The notes: generated from the sequence alone by a model not told the origin. Shown: positions 26,646 to 36,673, numbered from the stretch's first letter. The stretch is DNA of 64,000 bases from Actinocrispum wychmicini (GCF_004345645.1 NZ_SLWS01000020.1:62001-126000); one strand, 5' to 3'. Program-made: numbers and translations.

Positions 26646-27826
26646 CCCGAGCCACTGTCCCGGCGCCGCCACAGCCCACGGCGGTGCGGCGCGCCACCCG
26701 CCGGATTCAGGTCGGTGCGGTCGCGGTGGGCGGCGATGCACCGATCAGTGTCCAGTCGATGACCACCACCGTCACCGCCGACATCGACGCCACACTGCAA
26801 CAGATCGCTGAACTCACCGCGGCGGGCTGCGATATCGTCCGGGTCGCCGTGCCCTCCCAGGACGATGCTGACGCACTGCCCACGATCGCCCGCAGGTCCC
26901 CCATCCCCGTGATCGCCGACATCCATTTCCAACCCCGGTACGTGTTCGCGGCCATCGACGCTGGCTGCGCCGCCGTGCGCGTGAACCCCGGCAACATCAA
27001 ACGCTTCGACGACAAGGTCAAGGAGATCGCCCACACCGCCGGGCAGGCCGGTATCCCGATCCGCATCGGCGTCAACGCCGGATCCCTGGACCCCCGGATC
27101 CTCGCCAAGCACGGCGGACGCGCAACACCAGAGGCACTGGTCGAATCCGCGTTGTGGGAATGCTCCCTGTTCGAGGAACACGGCTACACGGACCTCAAAA
27201 TCAGTGTGAAACACCACGACCCGCCGACGGTGATCCGCGCGTACCGGCTGCTGGCCGTTGGCTGTGACTACCCGCTGCACCTCGGCGTCACCGAAGCGGG
27301 ACCCGCACCCCAGGGAACCATCAAATCCGCGGTCGCCTTCGCCGTCCTGCTCAATGACGGTATCGGGGACACCATCCGTGTCTCCCTGACCGGCCCCCCA
27401 GTGGAGGAAGTCAAAGCCGGCAACCAGATCCTCGCCAGTCTCGGCCTTCGGCCCCGCCAGTTGGAGATCGTGTCCTGCCCAGGCTGCGGCCGTCTGCAAG
27501 CCGACCTCTACCGACTCACCGCCCAAGTCCAAGCCGCGTTCGACGGCTTCCCTCACCCGCTGCGCATCGCGGTCATGGGATGTGTGGTCAACGGCCCCGG
27601 CGAAGCCCGGGAAGCCGACCTCGGTGTGTCCTGCGGCAACGGCAAAGGCCAAATCTTCGCCCACGGCACCATCATCACGACGGTCCCCGAACACCGCATC
27701 GTCGACACCCTCCTCGAGGAAGCCATGCGGTTGGCTGAGCACACCGAACCCGAGCACACCGAGCCTGAGCGCGGGTCACGGCGTGGCGGTGTCCCGGACA
27801 CCGACACCTTAACCCCCGGCAGGTGA
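26642..27826 (+). CDS. ispG: 4-hydroxy-3-methylbut-2-enyl diphosphate synthase (GcpE)
   Basis: 394 residues. The TIM-barrel half carries SVQSMTTTVTADIDATLQQI and ADIHFQPRYVFAAID, with VNPGNIK and IRIGVNAGSLD. The iron-sulphur half carries SCPGCGR and MGCVVNGPGEA, giving the three cluster cysteines, and a Glu in the last motif. It forms HMBPP from MEcPP. The ATG at 26642 overlaps the dxs stop. The tail repeats EHTEPEHTEPE and is longer than usual. The operon ends here, tail-to-tail with a small secreted-protein gene. Confidence 0.95.
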   Translation: MTRATVPAPPQPTAVRRATRRIQVGAVAVGGDAPISVQSMTTTVTADIDATLQQIAELTAAGCDIVRVAVPSQDDADALPTIARRSPIPVIADIHFQPRYVFAAIDAGCAAVRVNPGNIKRFDDKVKEIAHTAGQAGIPIRIGVNAGSLDPRILAKHGGRATPEALVESALWECSLFEEHGYTDLKISVKHHDPPTVIRAYRLLAVGCDYPLHLGVTEAGPAPQGTIKSAVAFAVLLNDGIGDTIRVSLTGPPVEEVKAGNQILASLGLRPRQLEIVSCPGCGRLQADLYRLTAQVQAAFDGFPHPLRIAVMGCVVNGPGEAREADLGVSCGNGKGQIFAHGTIITTVPEHRIVDTLLEEAMRLAEHTEPEHTEPERGSRRGGVPDTDTLTPGR

Positions 27827-28045
27827 TCACACCGTCGACGTGTATCTCGCTGGCAGCAACCCGCTGCCGCCGGTGACGGTGAGGCTGCAACTCGCCTGGA
27901 TGCCGAGCAGCGACACCGGAGGGCACGTGATGGTGGCGGCTGATGCGGTGTTCGTTCCTGTCAAGCCCAGCAGGATGGCGATGGGGACAGCACCTACCAC
28001 TGACGCCAACGCACTGCGGCGCACTACTGTTCGCCGTCTGCTCAT
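27827..28045 (-). CDS. Small secreted protein
   Basis: 72 residues with a clear signal peptide (positive start MSRRRTVVRR, hydrophobic core VVGAVPIAILLGLTG, cleavage after ASA) and a short mature part with two Cys (TITCPP, ASCSL). GGGAGG precedes the ATG at a perfect distance. The stop codon abuts the ispG stop. The mature part may be the start of a longer beta-sandwich protein cut short, since it ends in the middle of a strand-like segment. Function unknown. Confidence 0.6.
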   Translation of the reverse strand: MSRRRTVVRRSALASVVGAVPIAILLGLTGTNTASAATITCPPVSLLGIQASCSLTVTGGSGLLPARYTSTV

Positions 28046-28610
28046 GATGTCCTCCCATTTTACCTTTGACTCTGCGCTTCACAAGGAATGCGAAGGCGCG
28101 GACGGCCGCCGACGGACGATCAGCCACCAAGGAACCTCGACAACGGAGTGAACATGGCTCACTGAAAACTTGACAGTTTGCGCTATCGCCCTGTGTCGAC
28201 GTCGCCGATCACAGCCCAGTTCGTTGTGCGGCTCCCGTTCCGGGCCCGATCGTCATTTGATTGTCCGCGAGGTTCGTGTAGAACAGCGACGATGGTGTCC
28301 TTCGCGAGTCCACCGAGGACACCCCTGTCCGGCACTGGCTACGGCGCGCCTCTTCGGTGGTGTCAATTTCCGCTTGGGGCACCACCCCTGACAGGTCCAA
28401 TGTGTCCGAGGCTGCGCGCGATCTCCCGCCGGACCCAGCGGATCGACCTCAACCTCCGGCTCATCCTGCGCCACCTCAAGCTCCTGGGCGTCTCCGAGCA
28501 CGCCATCGACGCCGCGCTGGACCGCGACCCGTGACCGGAACTCCGGGTCGGCGGGTGAAGGCGTGGATCAGGGCGTCGCCGACCGGCTGGCGCTGTGGTC
28601 CCCGGAAAGA
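28046..28610. other. Intergenic stretch without a supported gene
   Basis: A plus-strand frame ending at 28534 (tail LRLILRHLKLLGVSEHAIDA) looks helical but has no ribosome binding site or family match. The promoter of the minus-strand secreted-protein gene should lie near 28046-28150. Confidence 0.35.
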
Positions 28611-29603
28611 TCACAATCGCCCAACGCTGACAGCGTTGCCAGATGCGACCGTGTTGACGTTGGCGTTTTCGATGTTTCCGTCCTGTCGGCCGATGGGCTT
28701 GACGGCGGTGACGACGGCTCCGAGTTTGAGGGTGTCGGGTCCGCCCGGGACGGCTTTGACGGGGATGCGCAGTTCGCGGGATTGGCCTGGTTCGATGGTG
28801 CCGATCGCGCAGTCGGCGATCTCGGGGACGGCCGGGTCGGGGTCTTTGAGTTGCAGGGTGCAGCCGTCGGGCAGGCTTCCGGCGGTGCTGGTGTTGACAT
28901 ACAGCGGGGTGACCGAGACCAGGCGGACCCCGCGCGCGGCCTGGTCGCCGAGGTTGGATATCCGGTAGACCTGTTCGGAGGGTTTGTCGTCGACGAGCAC
29001 CCCGCTGGTGACCTGGGTCGCTACGCGTGCGCCCGCGGTCTCCTTCTTCGCCGTGCCGGGCGCGGCGGGTGTGGCGATGACCCCGCCGGGCGTGGCGATG
29101 TTGTCGGTGATGTTGCGCTCAGGATCTTTGTCAGGCGCGGCGGGCCGGGCGATCGCCGCGCCGTAGGTGGCTGTGGTCGGGGCACCGGCCAGCACCACGA
29201 GGGGCAAGCTCACCTCGTGGCGCGCGTCGTGGGCGAGTGGAGGCAGGGTGCACTTCACGACTTCGGGGACGTAGTAGTCCTTGTTCACATAGCGCATGAC
29301 GCAGCCCGCGGGCAGGGGTTTGCTCTTGTCGATGTTGACGAAGAACGGTGTGGTGTAGAACAACTCCACGTTGCCGGTCATGTCACGGCCCCGGTTGAAC
29401 ACGGTCATGGCGCGATCCACCGCCGCGCCGGGCACCAACTCCGCCCCGCCACGCACCAGATACAGGTCGACATCTCCCGCCACCGGGGCCGCCGGCCGCG
29501 TGGGGCCTGGTTGCCCTGCTTGCGCCACACCCCCGGCGCCCAGCGTCGCCGCCAGCAGGACCGCGCCGCCTGCCAGGCCAGCCTTGCGTTTTCGCGTAAG
29601 CAT
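28611..29603 (-). CDS. Secreted protein with repeated beta-sandwich-like domains
   Basis: 330 residues from the ATG at 29603, which follows GGGAGGAGCGG. The signal peptide is MLTRKRKAGLAGGAVLLAAT with cleavage near AQA. The mature part shows two similar halves. Each has a segment of the form RGxELVPG/VDDKPSEQVYRISN, a Cys pair (GCVMRY/VKCTLPPL and GCTLQLK/ADCAIGTI) and a LPL/IPV strand. It looks like extracellular proteins with DUF11- or CARDB-like folds. No LPxTG anchor or transmembrane tail is seen. The product is probably released or wall-associated; function unknown. Confidence 0.65.
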   Translation of the reverse strand: MLTRKRKAGLAGGAVLLAATLGAGGVAQAGQPGPTRPAAPVAGDVDLYLVRGGAELVPGAAVDRAMTVFNRGRDMTGNVELFYTTPFFVNIDKSKPLPAGCVMRYVNKDYYVPEVVKCTLPPLAHDARHEVSLPLVVLAGAPTTATYGAAIARPAAPDKDPERNITDNIATPGGVIATPAAPGTAKKETAGARVATQVTSGVLVDDKPSEQVYRISNLGDQAARGVRLVSVTPLYVNTSTAGSLPDGCTLQLKDPDPAVPEIADCAIGTIEPGQSRELRIPVKAVPGGPDTLKLGAVVTAVKPIGRQDGNIENANVNTVASGNAVSVGRL

Positions 29604-29943
29604 CCCCACCGCTCCTCCCGCGTAGACGCCGCAATCGCGCATACGGCACCGAGAGTCGCATTCGGACCCCAACGTCGCCATCCGATGATGACCACTAACG
29701 GGGCATTGCAATTCCGTGGGAACCGGCATCCCGGAGATGGCAACCCCGGCATCCCGTCGACGGACGCTCCGATATTCACCCAAACGCAGTACCGCGGAGG
29801 AACTCCCAGCCCCTGGCCTGCTTTCGTTCCGATGGGTCAAGCCGATACTGACGCCATCGCGTATCGACGTGTTGCGAGTTAGGACGGGCCGGCAGCGCGG
29901 CCAGCGGGGTCGGGGCCGTACGCTGATCACCGGTTGTCCGTAG

Positions 29944-30285
29944 TCAGGCTTGGTAGAGCCAAATCCAGTTGCCGCTGGGGTCTCTGATCACCGAGCTGCG
30001 TGGCATGCCCTGACGGTCGCGGGGCGCAGTGATCTCGGTGCCGCCAGCGGTGAGCGCCCGGGAATGCCGGAGGTCCAGATCGTCGACCAGCAGGCCGAAG
30101 GTCGTCGGTCCAGGGCAGTCAGTGTCGGTGGGATCATCCACCAGATGCAGCAGGAAGAAGCTGTCCTGGCCGTACTGGCCGAAGACGAACGCTGAATAGT
30201 CAGTCTCCGTGCGTCGCACGATGTCGTAACGTAGGTCGAAGGCGGCCTGTGGGGTTCCATAATTGGGGCCACGGCGCTGACCTGG
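29944..30285 (-). pseudogene. VOC (glyoxalase-fold) protein, N-terminus lost to a transposon
   Basis: The part from PNYGTPQAAFDLRYDIVRRT to the end (SVIRDPSGNWIWLYQA) is a VOC-family half with metal-site-like RDPSGN. Upstream the frame runs straight into the left end of the transposable element at 30278, so the first strand-helix unit is missing. Confidence 0.6.
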
Positions 30286-31405
30286 CGTTAAGCCGCTACG
30301 GGCTCGTATTCGTTGATCAAGCCTCCCAGGACCGACTGGCGGACGGCACGACCGTGACACCGGGTCGGAATGGAGCGATCCGGCCGTGGGGGACGGAGTT
30401 GCCGGGCACGGTGCGGACGGCGGTGGTTGTAGGGCAAGACATAGCGCGCCAACACCGTTCGCAGATGTCGCTCGTTGATGATCAAGAGCCGGTCGGCGAC
30501 CTCGCGTCGGACCATGCCGACGAACCTCTCGGCATCACAGTTCGCTCTCCGACAGCCTGGCGGGATCTTCACCACGTCGATACCGGCGTCGGCGAACACC
30601 GTGTCGAACGACGCGGTGAACTGGCCAGCGCGGTCACGGATCAGGAACCGGAAGCTGTCCGCTCGATCGTCGAGGTCCATGAGGAGGTTGCGGCCTGTTG
30701 TGTGCTCCAGAGTCCGTCGGGATGGGGCGTCGTGCCGAGGATGTGGACATTTCGGGTGGCGACCTCGAGCACGAAGAACACGTAGATCCGTTTGAGCGTC
30801 ACGGCGCAGTCCGCGTGGAAGAAGTCGCACGCGAGCATGGTGGATGGCTGCGCCCGCAGAAACCGCCGCCATGAGGTGTCCGTGTCCCGGCCCGGTGCCG
30901 GCGGCACCCGCAGAAACCGCAGGACTCGGCGGATGGTCGAAGCGCCGACCCGGTGACCCAGCTTGCGGAGCTCGCCTTGGATTCTGCGATAGCCCCACGT
31001 CGAGTTCTCTCGCGCCATCCGCTCGATCAGTGTCACCACCTCTGCCGCGATGGACGCGCGACCGGATCGGGTCGGATAGGTCCAGTTCCTGGCCACCAGG
31101 CGCCGGTGCCACCGCAACAGCGTGCTCGGCGTCACCAACCGACGTCGGCGCAACACCGGCGGCAACCGCCGTACCAGAGCCGCCAGTATGGCGCGATCAG
31201 CCCAGTCCAGCCTCGGCCGGGGATTTCTCCGCCGTAGCAGCGCGACCTCGTGCCGTAACACCAACAACTCGGCGTCCTTCGCCGCCGAGGAGCGTCCCAG
31301 GACAACCAGCCAGCCAACCAGCCGAACGAAGATCAGGTACATCAATCGCAAACCCACGGCCCGCGATCATGCCCCATGACCAACACCCGCGATCACCGCA
31401 GGTCA
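30278..31405 (-). mobile_element. DDE (rve integrase core) insertion element with frameshifted transposase
   Basis: The transposase reads on the minus strand from 31357 to 30288. The N-terminal part has DAELLVLRHEVALLRRRNPR, then WADRAILAALVR and an HTH region. The catalytic part has STMLACDFFHADCAVTL (first Asp), DRAGQFTASFD (second Asp) and CDAERFVGMV (Glu), ending LGGLINEYEPVAA. A one-base loss near 30710 splits the gene between the first and second Asp. The possible ends TGACCTG at 30278 and CAGGTCA at 31399-31405 form a short inverted repeat. The element cut a VOC gene on its left and an IspH-like gene on its right. Confidence 0.75.
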
Positions 31406-32212
31406 AGAACACATTGCAAGGCTTTGGCACCCCACAGGATCTCCCGTGCGGTGCGAGCAGAAGCCCATGCCTGCGGGGTGTCCATTGTCGACGCCACCTG
31501 CCCGCTGGTGGCAGGCGTACACGCCGAGGTGCGCAGGTTGATCCGGCGCGGCGACACGGTCGTGGTGATCGGCGGTGCGGACCATGCCTTGGCCGGTGCC
31601 CTGACCGGGCAGGCGCCGAGAAGCATCCGTTGGGCACGGACCGTGTCGCAGGTCGACGCGTTGGAGATCCCCGACCGGGACCACGCCGCCTACCTGGTGG
31701 CACCCGGGCTGCCGGTGGAGGAGGCCGCTGCGGTGATCACCGCCCTGCGGGCCAGGTTCCCGACGGCACGCGCCCAGCATCCCGACGGCCTGTGCTACTC
31801 CGCCTCGGACCGGGCCGAGGCGCTCGCCGGTGCCGCCAGAGCGTGTGACGTCCTGCTGGTGGCCGGTGCCAACGACTGCGCCGACACGACGAACGTGGCC
31901 GAGCGGGCCCGCGCGCAACGGCATGCCGAGGTCCACACCGTCACTCGGGTCGAGGACATCCAGCCACACTGGCTGGCATCAGCCTGGTGCGTCGGGATGA
32001 CGTGCGCACGGTCGGCGGCGCCCGGAATAGTCGCCGAGGCCGTAACGGCCATCTCCGGCCTTGGGCCGCTGTCGGTGGCCCATCGTGAAATCGACACCCA
32101 CGTCGTCGCCTTGGATTCCCCCGTTCGCGTCGGCAGGCAACGGCCGCAGCCATACAACACCATGATGGCACCCGGTGGCCTGGCCAGAGAGACGGTTGCG
32201 ATGAATCCGTGA
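31406..32212 (+). pseudogene. IspH-like paralogue, N-terminal half missing
   Basis: Homology to the paralogue at 38989-40275 begins at APHRISRAVRAEA (about 31427) and runs to the end. Kept are DATCPLV (second cluster Cys), GLCYSASDRAEAL (third Cys) and DIQPHWLASAWCVGM. The first Cys and the N-terminal domain are gone, replaced by the transposable element. A frame opens at 31376 inside the element, so a short fusion could be read, but it cannot hold the cluster. The gene stops 34 bp from the stop of an opposing regulator relic, the same arrangement as the other two paralogues. Confidence 0.8.
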
Positions 32213-32245
32213 GTGACCGGGCACCCATCGAGGCCACCCCAAGCA

Positions 32246-33640
32246 TCACGCGCGCCTGCTCAGTGGAGGAGATAGTTGGCGCCGCAACTGCTGCAGGTCG
32301 GTGGTCCGCGCCAATAGCGCGGTAGCCACAGAGGTTCTCGCGTAGGGGCGAACACGGGCCTGGAGCGTGGCCAGTGCGGTATCCAGACGCGCGCTGCCCA
32401 CATGCGGGTAGTCGTCCAGAAACCGGTGCCAGGTGGCCACTGCCGCCTCCAACTGGCCGTGCCGGAGTTGGAGATCGGCCAGGGTTGCCAGGGTGATCGC
32501 GCGTGAGCGGCGCTCGGTGACGGGCCGTTGCTCGATCGAGTGTTGAAGAGAGGAGATCGCACCGGACCGATCACCGAGGCAGGCCCGGATCGCGGCGCGC
32601 TGGTGAGCCATCGAAGCCTGATGGTGGGCGCCCACCACGGCCCGACCATTGGGCACGCGATCAAGGTGGCGTTCGGCGGTTCGCAGGTGGACAAGGGCGT
32701 GGTACCGGTCGCCGGTGGCCGCGCAGGCCAGGGCGAGCTGGCCACTGAGAAATGCGCGTGTGGCGCCCGGCGCCGCGGTGTTGCCCGACTGGGCGGACTC
32801 GGCCAGGTCAAGTGCCTGGGAGTGGTGGTGCAGTGTGTGGGCTTGCACCGACATCGTCCGCAGTGTCGTGGCGTAGGTGACTGGATCATCGGCTTCGGCC
32901 GACAGATTCAGCGCGATCCGGAAGTAGCGTTGGGCCGCCCTGTGCAGTTCGTCGTCCATACACAGGAAACCGCACAGATACGTCAACTGCGCCGCAACCG
33001 TGAACAACTCATGGTGTAGCTGTCTGGTGGTCGGGACGTGCAGCCACGGACTGATCGTGGTGGCGAGGTAGTCAACAACCGCGGCGCGGGTGGCGCGGGC
33101 GCCATACGCGGCGTCGGCAGCAGAGAACAGGTGCAGCATCGTCCTGGCCGTCTCGACCTGAGCGGGACCGACCCGGAGGGCGGAAGCCTCGGCCGCGACG
33201 GCGATCGGCCGTGCCGCGACTCTGGCCCACTCGGGCACCGAGAGCGCCGCGAGACCGTACACAGCCGCAAGCAACACCCTCCGCCGGCGAGGGTCGGTAC
33301 CCGCCGCGAGGGTGACGAGTTGGACCACGGGATTCTCCCTTCACCTCAAAGTCGCCGCCCGCAGAAGGCACATACCCCAGTTGAGCACAGGTGATCGGAC
33401 GGCCGAGCCTGCACGACAAGGCCTCCGCGATCAACTCCAGCCCGGGCGTCCGAGGCCCGAGGTTGCGATCACGACAACATGCCGGGTTGCCCGGATCGCG
33501 GCGCCGGACCGGTACGTACGCCGGACGGCGGGGCAACCAGATGACCCCTGCCAGTTCGGCGCTGGTCGCGGGTGGGACCGGGGTGACGGCCAAGCCGAGC
33601 AGAGAACCCTGCGGGAACAGTTTCTGCGCCAAGGGATGAC
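32246..33640 (-). pseudogene. XRE-TPR regulator with decayed HTH region
   Basis: The TPR part (33328 to 32246) is intact and close to the regulator at 37362: VVDYLATTISPWLHVP, LTYLCGFLCMDDELHRAAQR, TTLRTMSVQAHTLHHHSQAL. The end of its HTH region, LELIAEALSCRLGRPITCAQ, is in another frame just upstream (about 33343-33450). The first HTH helices are only scattered traces up to about 33640. At least two frameshifts separate the parts. The gene pairs tail-to-tail with the truncated IspH-like gene. Confidence 0.7.
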
Positions 33641-34179
33641 CGTGGATGAGCATGAACCGCTCCCTGACGTTAACGGCGACACGAAACAATCGGCCGGGGC
33701 CGCCAGGGACCGGAGCAGCACCATACGGACGCGAACGAGCGACGTATCGCGCCGTGATGCTTACCTTGCCGTGCGAAGGGGATGCGGGGCAACCGCCGTT
33801 CGACTGACTGAGGGAGCCGGTCAGTCGGGCGAGGCATCGGATGCCCCCTACCGGGCCGGACACGGTCTCAGGTCCTTGTCCTGGTAGCAGACCAAGAGCG
33901 ACGACTTTTCGAGCGGTACAGGGTGATCGCCGAGACGGCGTGCGAGGACGACGATCGGCGTTGCGCGGGCCCGAGCGGTAGGTCAGCCGGATTCTGCCGG
34001 ACTTGAAAGAGGAGGTCCAGCAGCAGCGGTCCTGTCCAGCCCCGTCCAGCGTCGAAGCCGCAGCTACCGGTCATCCAAGAACTCGAACTGGAAGACCTCC
34101 ATGAGCTTCCTGTGGAGTCCACCTGGCCGGTCGGCGGCGTGAAGCTGCGATGACACTCAGCCATTTGCACGCGGCGTGG
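33641..34179. other. Intergenic stretch without a recognisable gene
   Basis: Low-quality frames only on both strands. It lies between a regulator relic and a recombinase relic and is probably decayed DNA. Confidence 0.35.
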
Positions 34180-35191
34180 TCACAAGGCGCCGTCGAGACC
34201 ACGTTGCTGGTGGGTGTCGTTGTTGCGCAGTGGTTCTCTGCATTGTCCGCGTGGTTGTCGTTGTGTGTAGGGACCTTCGTCATTGTGGTGTCGTGTGGTT
34301 CGTTGCCTGGTTGATGAGGTGCATGGTGTCTGCGGTGCGTCCGTTGGAGAGGGTGCATATCCTGATGTGGTGGCAGCCGTGGCCAGCAGAGGCCGGAACT
34401 CGGTGACCCATTCCTCCAGGATCTCCGCCGCCCATGTCCACACGGTCGCCACGCTGCGCCGTTTGGGCGGCGAGCCCTTCTTGGCCTTGCCGTACCGGAC
34501 GTGGACCAGGCCGTAGTCGCCGAACTCAGGCCCGTGGGGGTTGCGACCGATACTGGTGACGTCGAGCATCCGGGATTCGTTGCGGCGTAGGCCAAAGCTA
34601 TACGCGATCTTGACCAGGGTCGCGTCCCGGAACGGGGGTAACCAGCCCTTTCAGCTCCGATCGCGGGCCTTCGTCACCTGCTCGTCGGCGTAGTCGAAGA
34701 AAGTCCTGCAACTCGTCGACGGTGAACGCGCGCTTGTTCGGCCGCGACTCGGTCTTCTGGACATGCGCCGCGGTGTCCCACTCGTGCACCACCTGGATCG
34801 GGTGCGTGCCGAACCGCTGCTCGCACACCGAGATCCAGTCGTAGGCCAGGTCGGCCACGTATGCGCAGAACGAGCGCAACGCGTCCTGGTAGGACCGCAG
34901 GGTTGAATGCGCGCAGGCGCGCACCGCCTGCAGGTCGCCGAACCACTCGTCGGCGTGCTGCGGTGTCCATTGCCAGGGGAACGCCCCACCGGTGTGCTCA
35001 ACGAACGCGCGTAGTCGACCTGCTCGCTTCTCGATCGTCGACAGCGCCAGGTTGCGGGCCAACTGCTGGTTGCGCCAGCCGACCAACATCTCCTCGAACA
35101 CCTGCTCTTCCGTGCGCAGCAGTGCTACGCCGTCGACCAGGTGCAGCCGGGCGGAACCCGGAAACCGGTCGCCTTGACCTGCCACGGTCAC
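34180..35191 (-). pseudogene. Tyrosine recombinase (XerD/phage-integrase type), frameshifted
   Basis: The N-terminal SAM-like part is in frame from 35191 (FEEMLVGWRNQQLARNLALS, STIEKRAGRLRAFVEHTGG, STLRSYQDALRSFCAYVADL). The core then slips near 34640: RRNESRMLDVTSIG, YGLVHVRYGKAKKGSPPKRR, ILEEWVTEFRPLL. The catalytic C-terminal HxxR and Tyr boxes are not found in the following frames. Together with the IS110 relic just downstream, it marks this zone as an old insertion site. Confidence 0.65.
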
Positions 35192-35308
35192 GCTCCGTCG
35201 TTCGCGTTGGATGCGAAGCGGTGTCCATAGTGGCTGATCAACGCCTCACTCGGCATCACCCCCGCTGCCAGGCCCGGGGCACGCACGTGGGCGGCCGTGC
35301 TCAGTTGC

Positions 35309-35450
35309 GGCCAAGACCGAGGCGAAAAACGCCCTCATCATCGCGGACGCTGCCTGGGCGATGCCGCACACTCTGCGGGCGATCGACGGCGAGGACGAGA
35401 CAATCGCCCGCCGCGTCCGCGGCCCTATGCGCTTCGAGGACGGCATGACC
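35309..35450 (+). pseudogene. IS110-family transposase fragment, second copy
   Basis: This has the same RuvC-domain block as at 16749, slightly longer in frame (RGPMRFEDGMTAVSGC follows). About 50 codons; no start, no C-terminal transposase domain. Confidence 0.6.
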
Positions 35451-35454
35451 GCGG

Positions 35455-35889
35455 TCAGCGGCTGCCGAGCGATTGGTCTCCCGGTTCACCGAGCAGCATG
35501 TTGTCATAGATCAAATTTCCCACGGTGAAGCACACCCAGATTCCAAGATTCACCTTGTTGTCCAAGGACTTGAGGAGTTCGTCTCCCACACACACAGGGC
35601 ATCCGCCGTGTTCGTCCGTCACTCCGAGGTAGTCCACACCGGCTCGCCTTCGCTTCCTTGTGATGGCGTTGAAGAACCGTGTCTCCCATGGAATCTGCTT
35701 CTCGTTGAGGTCAACGCCACCCACGTTCGACCGGTCGGCCGTAAGGAACACGTCCGCGGTCAGCTTCCACGTGCCGTCCACGTAGCGCCCGTGTCCGGTC
35801 CCGTCGCTGCCCAGTTCGGGGAACGCGCCCGGCACGCTCCCTCGAACCTCCAGGGTGGGACGTACGCGGTCCAGTAGTTCTTTCTGCTT
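35455..35889 (-). pseudogene. 3' fragment of a copy of the 515-aa gene
   Basis: The frame from KQKELLDRVRPTLEVRG to GEPGDQSLGSR matches the last 145 residues of the protein at 16898-18445 with about one change in ten. It includes CPVCVGDELLKSLDNKVNLG and the hydrophobic tail. Upstream, the frame joins out of phase to the first codons of a polyketide acyltransferase, so nothing functional can be made. Confidence 0.85.
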
Positions 35890-36002
35890 TCGTCGACAGT
35901 GCTCACGATCAACCACGGCGCCGAGTCCTCGTCGACCAGATGTCCGAGCGCGCCCGCGAGATGAGCACCCGGGCCGGGGTACATCCAGACCACGTTGGCC
36001 AT
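35890..36002 (-). pseudogene. First 37 codons of a third AT-ACP gene
   Basis: After GGAGGACAGGC comes an ATG, and MANVVWMYPGPGAHLAGALG, then HLVDEDSAPWLIVSTVDE. This matches the start of the acyltransferase at 48985 (MKTVWMFPGPSGHVAGALGQ). The homology breaks at 35890, where the 515-aa gene fragment begins. A third AT-ACP gene therefore existed here and was lost by deletion. It is preceded by the GTTGAATC element in the divergent gap. Confidence 0.75.
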
Positions 36003-36099
36003 GCCTGTCCTCCACCGCAATCAACCGAACCCGTGTGGGTGACCCGACCCAGTCAACCGTCGCAGAACGGCGGCGAGGCCTGAGTTCGGCGGTGACATT

Positions 36100-36129
36100 G
36101 TTGAATCTCGGGGGGTGTTGAACGCTGTG
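36100..36129 (+). promoter_or_regulatory. GTTGAATC / TGTTGAACGC element, copy 3
   Basis: GTTGAATC, 8 bases, TGTTGAACGC, with the same 17-bp spacing of GTTGAA as the other copies. It lies between the divergent AT-gene relic (98 bp away) and the IspH-like relic (GTG 30 bp away). A second shared patch, GAGTGAAT followed by GCTG, follows copies 1 and 3. Confidence 0.6.
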
Positions 36130-36158
36130 CCGATGGCTGCGTCGCCTGCCTCACGGGA

Positions 36159-36272
36159 GTGAATTCGCTGTCAGGTGAGGAGAACTCCCAGGTCGATGCG
36201 CTGTACGCGGCACATGAGCCGGATGCGGGGAAGGTGGTGGTAGCTGATGCATTGTGATCACCCGGACCGGCC
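36159..36272 (+). pseudogene. N-terminal remnant of another IspH-like paralogue
   Basis: From the GTG at 36159 the frame gives MNSLSGEENSQVDALYAAH, then EPDAGKVVVADAL and a stop. With one extra base removed it would continue DHPDRPA. PxAGxVVVAxAL-HPxR is exactly the start of the extra N-terminal domain of the paralogues at 21022 and 38989. After about 36272 the similarity ends. This was the divergent partner of the lost AT gene. Confidence 0.6.
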
Positions 36273-36460
36273 AGCTTCTCCAATCGCCGCCCGCCCTACG
36301 GGTCACCTTGTGCAACAGGGGCACGATCATCCAGACAGGCTCTCAACCCCGTCAGCCACGGTGACATTCGAGCGGCGCATGGTGCCAATGCCGGAGATTC
36401 ACGTGGGTGCAACCGCGCGGTCTGGCTCGCCAGCGGTGGCGGCCCACCGGGCGAACACCC

Positions 36461-36673
36461 GGTCGGCGCGGGGAAACAGCGCCCGGCCAGCCAGGCGAAC
36501 CGGTAGCCGGCATAGCGTTCGCGTTCCGCGTCGTCGCGGAGCAGCCCGTGTCGTTCAGACCAGTCGACCAGGGCCACGTGGGTCGCTTGCACGTCGGGGT
36601 GGAGGCCGGCCGTCCAGGGCAATGCGAACTCGGGCAGGACGATCTGGTCGAAGCCGGTGAGATCATTTCGCAT
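36461..36673 (-). pseudogene. Class I terpene synthase, N-terminal remnant
   Basis: From the ATG at 36673 (GGGGGCGGC before it) about 70 residues read FDQIVLPEFALPWTAGLHPD, THVALVDWSERHGLL, ERERYAGYRFAWLAGRCFPA. This matches the first helices of bacterial terpene synthases (LPFP..NPH, W-x-x-x-GL, YARLAARxxP). The metal-binding DDxxD and NSE regions are missing; the frame becomes unrelated after FPAPT. Confidence 0.55.

Larger units (their letters stand above)
35309..35889 (+). repeat. 581-bp duplicated segment, copy 2
   Basis: It corresponds to 16751-17332 in the same orientation and contains the same IS110 fragment (AAKTEAKNALIIADAAWAMP, here with Asp to Asn in the KDA box) and the same 3' end of the 515-aa gene. 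At 35889/35890 the similarity ends and an acyltransferase gene start begins. Confidence 0.8.

Noticed and set aside
28178..28534. Small + strand protein (tail LRLILRHLKLLGVSEHAIDA)
   Set aside because: No ribosome binding site, no family match, and an N-terminal part with random-like composition.
30600..30800. Programmed frameshift joining the two parts of the DDE transposase
   Set aside because: The switch lies between the first and second catalytic Asp at a CAGGCCGC context without a slippery A-rich heptamer; a simple one-base loss explains it better.
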